From contig CALYAH010000125.1 of the NCBI GenBank assembly GCA_944393455.1, forward strand, positions 1 to 5,423: DNA of 5,423 nt, written 5' to 3'. This document shows, piece after piece, positions 1-5,423 of the stretch. A model generated the notes under the pieces. It did no database searches. It worked only from the letters and a program-made list of their open reading frames with translations, and was not told the DNA's origin. Origin of the DNA: an uncultured Clostridia bacterium. Lineage in GTDB: Bacteria > Bacillota > Clostridia > TANB77 > CAG-508. The position numbers and the translations under genes were made by a program. How positions within the stretch are numbered: position 1 is the first letter of the stretch; every line of letters starts with the position of its first letter.

Positions 1-2259
1 TGTTGAAAGCATATTTTGCAAATTCTGCCATCTCATCAAATATTTTATTTGCTGATTTTTCATCAATTCCATTTCTTACACAACCGGGAACAATTACATT
101 ACCATTTTCGTCTACTTGTCCATGAATAAATACTTCTCTTTCTTTTGCCATAACATCTAGTTTTTTCTTTCCCATGGCACGTCTTACCAAGTCTGCTCTT
201 CCGAAGAGAATATCCTGCTAAGTCACGAACAATTTGCATAACTTGTTCTTGATATACCATACATCCATAAGTTACATTTAAAATTGGTTCTAGTCTTGGA
301 TGTGTATATTCGTTATGTCCTGGATTCAACTTACCTTTTACATATCTTGGTATCTGATCCATTGGACCTGGGCGATACAAAGAAACTCCTGCTATTAAAT
401 CTTCTAAACAGTCTGGTTTTAATTCTTTCATGAAGTTTGTCATCCCTTGTGATTCAAACTGAAAGATTCCACAAGATTTTCCCTCTTGCCATAGTTTATA
501 AACTTTTGGATCAGCCATTTCTTTATCAAATTCAACATCTATTCCTCTATTTTCTTTTACTAGGTCAATAGTATCTTGAATAACAGTTAAAGTTCTTAGC
601 CCTAAAAAGTCCATTTTTAATAATCCTAACTCTTCTAGAGTCGTCATAATATATTGTGTTGAAATTTGTCCATCACGTACATAAAGTGGTACATATGTAT
701 CTACTGGTTCTTTAGTAATAACAATTCCGACAAGCATGAGTAGAAGCCTGTCTTGGCATTCCCTCTAATCCCATTGCAATATCCAAAACTTTTTTTACTG
801 TTTCATCTGTGTCATATCTATCTTTTAATTCTTTATTTTGTTCCAACGCTTTTTTTATCGTAATATGCAATTCGTTTGGTATCATTTTTGCTAAACTATC
901 TGCTTCTGAATATGGTACATCTAAAACTCTTGCAACATCACGAATTACCATTTTAGCTGCCATGGTTCCAAAAGTTATAATCTGCGAAACATGGTCATGA
1001 CCATATTTATCAGCCACATAATCAATAACATCTTGTCTATGTTCATAACAGAAATCAACGTCAAAGTCAGGCATACTAATTCTTTCTGGATTCAAAAATC
1101 TCTCGAAAAGTAACCCATATTTCATTGGATCAATATCTGTAATTTCAATAGCATATGCGATAATTGAACCTGCTCCAGAACCACGTCCTGGTACTAATGG
1201 TATATTATGAGTTTTCGCATAATGAATAAAATCCCAAACAATTAGGAAATAATCCACATATCCCATTTTTTGAATTACACCTAATTCATATTCTGCTCTA
1301 TCTAATATTTCCTTTGAAGGATTTTCTCCATATCTATTTTTTATTCCATCATCACATAGTTTTTTAAAATAGTCATAATGAGTTGGAAATCCTTCTGGGA
1401 CATCATAATTAGGCAGTATTGTATGTCCAAATTCAAACTCTACATTGCATTCATTAGCGATCTTAACAGTATTTTCTATTGCATCCGGAAATGCTTTAAA
1501 GTACTCTATCATCTCTTCTGGTGATTTTACATACAATTCATCTGTTTCAAAACGCATTCTATCCATGTCACTCATTCTTTTACCTGTTTGTATACAAAGT
1601 AAAACTTCGTGATTATATGCGTCTTCTTTTTTCAAATAATGAGCATCATTTGTAGCCACTAGAGGAATGTTCAATTTACGTGCCAGTTGCACTAACTTTT
1701 GATTAGCAAGTACTTGTTCTTGTAATCCATTATTTTGAATTTCAATATAATAATCATCACCAAATACCCTTTTATGCCATAAAGCAATTTCTTCCGCTTT
1801 TTCTGTCTCTCCATTTAACAAAGCTTGATTTACGCTTCCTGCTAAACAAGCACTTAGACAAATTAAACCTTCACTATATTTTTCTAGTATTTCTAAATCA
1901 ATACGTGGTTTATAATAATATCCTTCTACAAATCCTAAAGAAACTAATTTACTTAAATTCTTATATCCTTGATTATTTTTAGCAAGTAAAATTAAATGGT
2001 TGTACTTATTATCGATATTTGGTTCTTTGTCAAAACGACTACGAGGTGCCACATATACTTCACAACCAATAATTGGTTTTACGCCTTCTGCTTTACAAGC
2101 CTTATAGAAATCAATTGCACTATACATAACACCATGGTCAGTAATGGCAATTGCATCCATTCCAAGCTCCTTCGCTCTTTTAGGCAAATCTTTAATTCGA
2201 TTTGCACCATCTAATAAACTAAACTCACTGTGAATATGCAAATGTACAAAATTAGACAT
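1..2259 (-). CDS. dnaE: DNA polymerase III alpha subunit DnaE, partial (C-terminus off the left edge), with two +1 frameshift sites
   Basis: This is the replicative DNA polymerase catalytic subunit. Reading must step +1 at 729 and at 203; the joined product has about 752 residues in the window (family about 1,150). The N-terminal PHP domain starts HLHIHSEFSLLDG (residues 6-18) and continues with AITDHGVMYS, IIGCEVYVAP and VATNDAHYL. The palm carries PGRGSGAGS and PDFDVDF, with catalytic Asp 400 and 402. The third catalytic Asp is D550 in KMDFLGLRTL, matching E. coli D401/D403/D555. The fingers hold GYSLGRADLVRRAMGKKK. The start at 2259 is chosen because PHP homology begins there and an AAAGGAGAG site lies about 7 nt upstream. 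An in-frame ATG at 2316 has no such site. The first shift falls between the paired aspartates and D550, so the unshifted 515-aa product cannot be an active polymerase. Every other motif is intact, which argues against a pseudogene. Family assignment is certain; the frameshift interpretation is inference. Confidence 0.95.
198..206 (-). other. Putative +1 frameshift site 2 in dnaE (CTT CGG AAG)
   Basis: The zero frame entering from site 1 reads GGA TAT TCT CTT CGG AAG AGC and then runs as unrelated sequence to a stop at 101-99. Skipping the C at 203 gives TCT CTT GGA AGA GCA GAC TTG, that is SLGRADL, and continues RRAMGKKK. This is the strongly conserved fingers motif of DnaE. CTT CGG resembles the yeast Ty1 heptamer CUU AGG C in layout: a slippery Leu codon followed by a rare Arg codon, with Gly decoded in the +1 frame. 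That likeness is an analogy, not proof. The extra base is unambiguous at this site. Confidence 0.82.
724..732 (-). other. Putative +1 frameshift site 1 in dnaE (TGT CGG AAT)
   Basis: On the minus strand the zero frame reads CAT GCT TGT CGG AAT TGT and reaches TAA at 714-712, four codons after CGG. Omitting the C at 729 gives CAT GCT TGT GGA ATT GTT, that is HACGIVITKE, the conserved HA(A/C)G(V/I)VI motif of DnaE. The CGG codon is at 729-727 and the restored glycine codon at 728-726. Removing a T from the TT just upstream would also restore frame (HAVGIVI), so the inserted base is not unique here. The C is preferred because it matches sites 2 and 3 and gives the family-like Cys-Gly. Confidence 0.8.
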
Positions 2260-2351
2260 CCTTTCTCTCCTTTCATATCCAATTGTGTCCAATTGGAGAC
2301 GTTTCCTTTTGGACATTTTTGTCCATTCTGGGACACATCTTCATTTTATAT
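2260..2351. repeat. Palindrome-rich spacer between the amylase and dnaE (REP-like repeat)
   Basis: The 92-bp gap contains a nested set of inverted repeats. An outer TGTGTCC (2284-2290) pairs with GGACACA (2331-2337). An inner TGGACA/TGTCCA hairpin with a TTTT loop lies at 2310-2325. A perfect 10-bp palindrome TCCAATTGGA is at 2288-2297. TCCAATTG also occurs twice with 10-bp spacing (2278 and 2288). The style (GTCC/GGAC blocks around GACGTTTCC) resembles the dispersed GTCCC...GGGAC repeats seen in many Clostridia genomes, from general knowledge only. There is no T-run after the hairpin in the direction of the amylase transcript, so it is a poor intrinsic terminator and dnaE may receive read-through. 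In the dnaE transcript it forms the 5' leader just upstream of the ribosome binding site. Confidence 0.55.
2261..2273 (-). promoter_or_regulatory. Ribosome binding site deciding the dnaE start
   Basis: On the minus strand AAAGGAGAGAAAGG immediately precedes the ATG at 2259-2257, placing the AAGGAG core about 7 nt upstream. This supports 2259 over the in-frame ATG at 2316, which would add 19 Lys/Arg-rich residues encoded by the repeat element. Confidence 0.75.
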
Positions 2352-3792
2352 CTATGTAATCCAAATAGATGTTGACTTCCCCTTTACTTTAAAATTTCCA
2401 AATCCTTCTTCATCTATAATAACTTCTTCTTCACAATTTCCTAAACTGTCCATAAATTTTTCTCCTGCAAATTGTGTTCCAATATACATTCTTTTTTCTC
2501 CGTCTCCACCACTAGATGTAATAACTGCTAATCCTGATTTTATATGTTCCTCGTCGCCTTCACGTGTCCATCCAATTATTTTTTGATTGTCAAAATAATC
2601 ATTTTGTTTGCCATAAGCTTTTTCTTTTCTAAGTCTAATTATAATTTTTAATTCTTCTAATCCTTCTATATTATTATGTGGAATTCCATAAAAATCACCG
2701 TAAAAAACGCAAGGATATCCCGCATCTCTAAGAAGAATGATACTATATGCTGCTGGTTTAAACCATCTTTCCACAAAACTCTCTAAACTTTGCCCTGGCT
2801 GTGTATCATGATTATCAACAAAAGTAACTGCTTTACTTGGATTTTCTTTTACCAATGTATGTTCTAGAATTTGTGACAAATCATAATTTTCATTTTTTGA
2901 GGCTGAAGCAAAATTATAATGAAGTGGTACATCAAATAAAGAGATTTCTCCTTCTGTTTTTTCTATATATCTATGTAATTTTGAAACATCTCCTGTCCAA
3001 TATTCTCCTACTGCAAATAACTCATCTTGTGTCTGCTCTCTTAAAGTTCTTATCCAATTTTTATAAAAGCCACTATCAATATGTTTTACTGCATCTAAAC
3101 GGAATCCATCTACTTTTGTTGTTTCTAAATACCATTTCCCCCATTTTGTGCATTCTTCAACTACTTCTGGATTTTTAAAATCGATATCGGCTCCCATTAA
3201 GTAATCATAATTTCCAAATTCTTCATCAACAGCTACACTCCAGTCTTTATCTTTTAATTTGAAAATAGCATGTTCTTTTGAACTATCATCATAATCTACT
3301 CCATCAAAATGAGTCCAATTCCATTCAAAATCAGAGTATTTATGTTTTCTTCCTGGAAATGTGAATTTGGTTGCTACTCTTACATTTTTTTGCCCTGCTA
3401 TAATTTCATTGTGATTTCCGAAAATCTACTTTTGTAGCAGGAATAGTTTGTAACATATCAGCACCCATTTTATGATTTAATACTATATCTGCATAACTTT
3501 CTATTCCATTTTGTTTTAATGTCATAATACAATTTAAATATTCATTTTTTGAACCATATTTAGTCTTTACAGTTCCTTTTTGGTCAAATTCTCCCAAATC
3601 ATAAACATCATATACTCCATATCCAACCTCGTCTTTGCCCCCAATTCCCTTATATGCTGGTGGAAGCCACAAAGCTGTGATTCCTAAATCTGATAATTCT
3701 TCTGCATTTCTTACAATATCATTCCACAAATTTTGCTTACAATCCATATACCACTCAAAATATTGCATAATAATTCCATTTATTTTTTTCAT
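2352..3792 (-). CDS. amyA: Cytoplasmic alpha-amylase, GH13 family, with one +1 frameshift site
   Basis: This endo-acting enzyme hydrolyses alpha-1,4-glucan (starch, glycogen, maltodextrin). The ATG at 3792 has AGAGGA about 10 nt upstream. The N-terminus, MKKINGIIMQYFEWYMD, shows no signal peptide, so an intracellular role is likely. Joined +1 at 3420 it is 479 aa, close to the liquefying amylase of Bacillus licheniformis (about 483 mature). GH13 regions are in order: DIVLNH (102-107), GFRLDAVKH with nucleophile D233, FAVGEYW with acid/base E263, and FVDNHD with D329. These sit within two residues of the licheniformis D231/E261/D328. The C-terminal sheet domain (MYIGTQFAGE...) is present. The zero frame stops at 3408-3406 after 128 residues, before any catalytic residue. 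All later motifs are conserved with no further stop, so I treat this as one gene, not a pseudogene. Subfamily GH13_5 is likely from the licheniformis-like pattern. Confidence 0.92.
3415..3423 (-). other. Putative +1 frameshift site 3 in the amylase (TTT CGG AAA)
   Basis: The zero frame reads GTA GAT TTT CGG AAA TCA CAA TGA, ending three codons after CGG. Skipping the C at 3420 gives GTA GAT TTT GGA AAT CAC AAT GAA, that is VDFGNHNE. It then runs open for 74 codons (IIAGQKNVRVATKFTFPGR..., FEWNWTHFDG, GNYDYLMGADID) into the catalytic part, matching the corresponding stretch of Bacillus amylases. The CGG is at 3420-3418 and the restored glycine codon at 3419-3417. The inserted base and its context (T-CGG-AA) equal those at the two dnaE sites although the gene is unrelated. 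Confidence 0.83.
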
Positions 3793-3881
3793 CTTTTTTT
3801 AATCCTCTTTTTCTTTTCATTTATCTACTACATTAATTAACTAAATTATTGTAACTATTACCACAATCAATCTTTAGCGGA

Positions 3882-3910
3882 ATTATAACACAGTTGAATT
3901 ATTTTGTAAA
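3882..3910 (-). promoter_or_regulatory. Sigma-A type promoter for the amylase
   Basis: On the minus strand TTTACA (3910-3905) and TATAAT (3887-3882) are separated by exactly 17 bp, with TG one base before the -10 (extended -10). The expected start is near 3875, giving a leader of about 80 nt. Just downstream of the -10, an imperfect inverted repeat ATTGT...ACAAT (about 3848-3867) could be an operator, but it is gapped and I do not recognise it. No catabolite-response (cre) consensus is seen. Confidence 0.72.
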
Positions 3911-3964
3911 ATGTTATAAAATACCAATTGTTAAATTTTAGTTACTGTTTAGTTGCTACAAAAA

Positions 3965-3991
3965 TTTACAAAATTTATTCTAAATTATAAT
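3965..3991 (+). promoter_or_regulatory. Probable promoter for the thioesterase gene
   Basis: TTTACA (3965-3970) and a perfect TATAAT (3986-3991) face the plus-strand gene. The spacer is 15 bp, shorter than ideal, so the -35 assignment is less sure than the -10. The start would be near 3998, leaving a very short leader containing AAAAGGA. Together with the opposing amylase promoter this makes 3793-4009 a divergent control region with no gene in it. Confidence 0.5.
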
Positions 3992-4009
3992 AGATAAAGA
4001 AAAGGATGG

Positions 4010-4426
4010 ATGAAAATGGATTTTATATTTGAAAGAAAAATTAATTATTATGAAACGGATAAAATGGGAATTGTACATCACTCTAACTACATTCGTTTTT
4101 TAGAAGAAGCTAGATGCGAATTGTTAGATTCTGTTGGCATGACTTACTCTTCTTTCGAAGAAAATGGTATTATGATTCCTGTTTTAGGTGTTGAATGCTC
4201 ATTTAAACATCATGTAACATTTAATGATACTATTATAATTAAACCCTTTGTTAAAAAATTTAATGGAGTTCGTTTAACTATTGGTTACAATGTACATGAT
4301 AAAAAAACTGGAGAACTTGTTTTAACTGCTGAAACTAAACATTGCTTTACTGACATTAATCTAAGACCTATTCGCTTACAAAAGCAAAATCCCAAATTCT
4401 ATGAGAAGTTTAATTCTCTTTTATAG
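4010..4426 (+). CDS. Acyl-CoA thioesterase, 4HBT/YbgC-like hotdog fold
   Basis: A 138-aa protein (136 from the internal start) of the hotdog-fold thioesterase family, which hydrolyses acyl-CoA or acyl-ACP thioesters in the cytoplasm. The N-terminal signature YYETDKMGIVHHSNYIRFLEEAR (residues 13-35) matches the 4HBT active-site helix region, with D17 in the position of the catalytic Asp of YbgC-type enzymes. The remainder (central strands through VECSFKHHVTFNDTIIIKP and LTAETKHCFTD) fits one complete domain. Two starts are possible: ATG 4010 lies only 3 nt after AAGGA, while ATG 4016 (MDFIFERK) is 9 nt after it and may be the better start. It stands alone, transcribed away from the amylase. 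The true acyl substrate cannot be told. No in-frame CGG occurs. Confidence 0.85.
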   Translation: MKMDFIFERKINYYETDKMGIVHHSNYIRFLEEARCELLDSVGMTYSSFEENGIMIPVLGVECSFKHHVTFNDTIIIKPFVKKFNGVRLTIGYNVHDKKTGELVLTAETKHCFTDINLRPIRLQKQNPKFYEKFNSLL

Positions 4427-4434
4427 CACATAAT

Positions 4435-4592
4435 TTTAGTACAACTTTATATTTATGATAGTGTAAATACCGCGTAAGCGACCAAATGAGCTGAAAGCGA
4501 GTGCGATTGGAGCAACCTACATGTTATTTTTTATTAATTGGTTGCGACACACAAGGTATGTTAAACTATCATAAATATAAAGTTGTACTAAA
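4435..4592. repeat. 158-bp element with 28-bp perfect inverted ends and a structured core (MITE-like or structured RNA)
   Basis: The arms 4435-4462 and 4565-4592 are perfect 28-bp inverted repeats (outer end TTTAGTACAAC, inner end ATGATAGT). After one G/A mismatch (4463/4564) and one bulged G (4560), pairing resumes to 4471/4555, making a stem of about 36 pairs. The apex is much richer in G+C than its surroundings. It holds CGC-GTAA-GCG (a GNRA-type tetraloop hairpin, 4471-4480), GCT-GAA-AGC (4490-4498), CCAA/TTGG (4482-4485 with 4507-4510) and GCAACC/GGTTGC (4512-4517 with 4540-4545). There is no ORF, no clear target-site duplication and no T-run after the right arm, so it is neither a plain terminator nor a proven mobile element. 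It begins 8 bp after the thioesterase stop. I do not recognise a named RNA family. Confidence 0.7.
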
Positions 4593-4628
4593 TAGTAACT
4601 ATTTTATAGCAATTTTGTTAAAATACTC

Positions 4629-4657
4629 TTTAAATTTGTAAAATTTTATGATACAAT
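4629..4657 (+). promoter_or_regulatory. Promoter for the zinc-ribbon gene and tyrS
   Basis: TTTAAA (4629-4634) and TACAAT (4652-4657) are separated by 17 bp. TG at 4649-4650 makes an extended -10. The predicted start is near 4664, downstream of an upstream in-frame ATG at 4648, which therefore cannot be the translation start. No T-box leader is visible between here and tyrS. Confidence 0.6.
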
Positions 4658-4694
4658 GTAGAAAATTTTTAAAGACATTGTCAAAAGATAAAAT

Positions 4695-4700
4695 AGGAGG
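4695..4700 (+). promoter_or_regulatory. AGGAGG ribosome binding site deciding the start at 4711
   Basis: A perfect AGGAGG ends 10 nt before the ATG at 4711. This is the best Shine-Dalgarno sequence in the window. It rules out the longer reading from 4648, whose first 21 residues would be encoded by promoter and leader. Confidence 0.8.
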
Positions 4701-4710
4701 AAGAAAAATT

Positions 4711-4995
4711 ATGGAATTTAATAGATGTAGTAGATGTGGAAGTTTTTATGTAGCAGAGGGAAATGTATGCCCTAAATGTAGTACAAAAGATGGATTTGAA
4801 TTTTCTACATTTAGAACTTATGTAGAAGAAAATGGATTAGATAATTCATTAGAAACTATCTCAGGAGAAACTGGAATATCTGTAAAAAATTTAAACAGAT
4901 TTTTAAAGTACGATGAATTTAAAAATTATAAAAGTGAAATAAAAAATATTGGCAAAAATGGTAATAATGGATTTAACAGTATTACATTTAATTAA
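4711..4995 (+). CDS. Small zinc-ribbon protein of unknown function
   Basis: A 94-aa protein. The N-terminus carries a four-cysteine zinc ribbon, CSRCGSFYVAEGNVCPKC (C6, C9, C20, C23). The middle (residues 45-62, ETISGETGISVKNLNRFL) resembles a small helix-turn-helix unit. The tail is rich in Lys, Asn and Gly and is probably flexible. The layout of a zinc ribbon followed by an HTH-like segment recalls the YvyF-type flagellar-operon proteins of Firmicutes, but no flagellar gene is nearby and I do not assign that function. It has its own promoter and AGGAGG site, and tyrS starts 20 nt after its stop, so the two are probably cotranscribed. A nucleic-acid-binding or regulatory role is plausible only as inference. 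Confidence 0.75.
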   Translation: MEFNRCSRCGSFYVAEGNVCPKCSTKDGFEFSTFRTYVEENGLDNSLETISGETGISVKNLNRFLKYDEFKNYKSEIKNIGKNGNNGFNSITFN

Positions 4996-5015
4996 TAATG
5001 AAGGGAATGAAGATT

Positions 5016-5423
5016 ATGGAAAATGTTTTTAACATCTTAGAAGAACGAGGATATGTTGAGCAAATGACACATCCAAAAGAAATTAAAGAACTTTTTGGAA
5101 AGGAATCTGTTCCATTTTATATTGGAATTGACCCTACTGCCGATAGTTTACATGTTGGTCATTTTGTTTCTTTAATGGTTGCAAGTCATATGCAAAAATG
5201 TGGTCACAAACCAATTATTTTAGTTGGTGGTGGTACTGCAACAATAGGAGACCCTTCTGGTAAAACAGATATGAGAAAAATGTTATCTCGCGAAGAAATT
5301 AATAGAAATGTTGAATGTTTAAAAAAGCAAATTGAAAAATTTGTTAGCTTTGAAGGTGAAAATAAAGCAATTATTGTTAATAACGCAGATTGGCTTTTAG
5401 ATTTAAAATACATTGATTTTATG
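5016..5423 (+). CDS. tyrS: Tyrosyl-tRNA synthetase, partial (C-terminus off the right edge)
   Basis: This class I aminoacyl-tRNA synthetase charges tRNA-Tyr with tyrosine in the cytoplasm. The 136 residues present cover the start of the Rossmann catalytic domain. They include YIGIDPTADSLHVGHF, which carries the HIGH-type signature as HVGH, then ILVGGGTATIGDPSGKTDMR, characteristic of TyrRS. The KMSKS loop and the tRNA-binding domain lie outside the window. ATG 5016 is chosen because AAGGGA (5001-5006) is 9 nt upstream and the family starts at this point (MENVFNILEERGY). In-frame ATGs at 4998 and 5007 would add six or three residues and lack spaced sites. The reading frame is intact to the edge with no in-frame CGG. 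The missing T-box leader is notable because many Firmicute tyrS genes have one. Confidence 0.95.
   Translation, partial: MENVFNILEERGYVEQMTHPKEIKELFGKESVPFYIGIDPTADSLHVGHFVSLMVASHMQKCGHKPIILVGGGTATIGDPSGKTDMRKMLSREEINRNVECLKKQIEKFVSFEGENKAIIVNNADWLLDLKYIDFM

Noticed and set aside
1..2259. dnaE as a decayed pseudogene
   Set aside because: Only two lesions exist in 752 codons, both of one identical type, and every PHP, palm and fingers motif is intact. Neutral decay would also give stops and mixed indels.
2257..2316. Longer DnaE start at 2316
   Set aside because: The extra 19 residues are encoded by the palindromic spacer, lack a ribosome binding site and have no counterpart in the family.
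2310..2325. TGGACA-TTTT-TGTCCA hairpin as an intrinsic terminator of the amylase
   Set aside because: The stem is short and no U-run follows it in the minus-strand transcript.
809..3178. Plus-strand open frames at 809-1000, 1996-2214, 2230-2586 and 2837-3178
   Set aside because: They lie antisense to strongly conserved dnaE and amylase coding sequence and have no recognisable domains.
2352..3792. Two separate amylase genes or a start at the ATG at 3197
   Set aside because: The frame downstream of 3419 is open through conserved sequence before 3197, and no ribosome binding site or GH13 region I precedes 3197.
4648..4710. Longer zinc-ribbon start at 4648
   Set aside because: It overlaps the -10 region of the promoter and a perfect AGGAGG precedes the ATG at 4711.
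4996..5015. T-box riboswitch for tyrS
   Set aside because: The gap before tyrS is 20 nt, and the leader before the zinc-ribbon gene is about 47 nt without a T-box core or terminator.
5204..5413. Minus-strand open frame at 5204-5413
   Set aside because: It is antisense to conserved tyrS coding sequence.
1..5423. UGA recoded as tryptophan or another stop reassignment
   Set aside because: Tryptophans at conserved positions are all TGG and no gene needs an in-frame stop to be read through. The TGA at 3408-3406 is out of the restored frame.
1..5423. CRISPR array, tRNA or rRNA genes, toxin-antitoxin or phage-defence genes
   Set aside because: No spaced direct-repeat array, cloverleaf with TTCGA arm or relevant protein domain was seen.

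Overview
The window comes from an AT-rich bacterium of the low-GC Firmicutes type, most likely a Clostridia-like lineage. The reasons are A/T-rich codon choice, AGGAGG-type ribosome binding sites, TTTACA/TATAAT promoters, a PHP-domain DnaE and a Bacillus-type GH13 amylase. UGA is used as a stop and tryptophan is always TGG, so this is not the Mycoplasma code. Genus cannot be told from the sequence.

Layout. The left 3.8 kb is on the minus strand: the first about 752 residues of the DNA polymerase III alpha subunit (dnaE; the C-terminus lies beyond base 1), preceded by a complete intracellular GH13 alpha-amylase (479 aa once frame-corrected). A 92-bp palindrome-rich spacer separates them. A divergent promoter region (3793-4009) separates the amylase from a plus-strand hotdog-fold acyl-CoA thioesterase. 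A 158-bp element with long inverted repeats (4435-4592) follows. Last come a small zinc-ribbon protein (4711-4995) and, 20 nt later, the start of tyrosyl-tRNA synthetase (tyrS, running off the right edge).

The main observation concerns dnaE and the amylase. Both are interrupted by apparent single-base insertions, two in dnaE and one in the amylase. All three are the same event: an extra C directly before a conserved GGA glycine codon, giving T-CGG-AA, with CGG as the in-frame codon. By my reading of every gene in the window, these are the only three in-frame CGG codons present. Skipping the C (a +1 shift) restores the expected protein exactly each time: HAC|GIVI and YSL|GRAD in DnaE, VDF|GNHN in the amylase. 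The same codon pairs without the C (TGT GGA AT, TTT GGA AAT) occur elsewhere in the same two genes and are read normally. This pattern does not look like random decay or homopolymer error. It suggests that CGG is an unassigned or starved codon at which ribosomes shift +1, or that CGGA is decoded as a four-base glycine codon. dnaE is essential, so its catalytic core should depend on this event if the sequence is correct. This is inference from one window and needs read-level, genome-wide and peptide checks.
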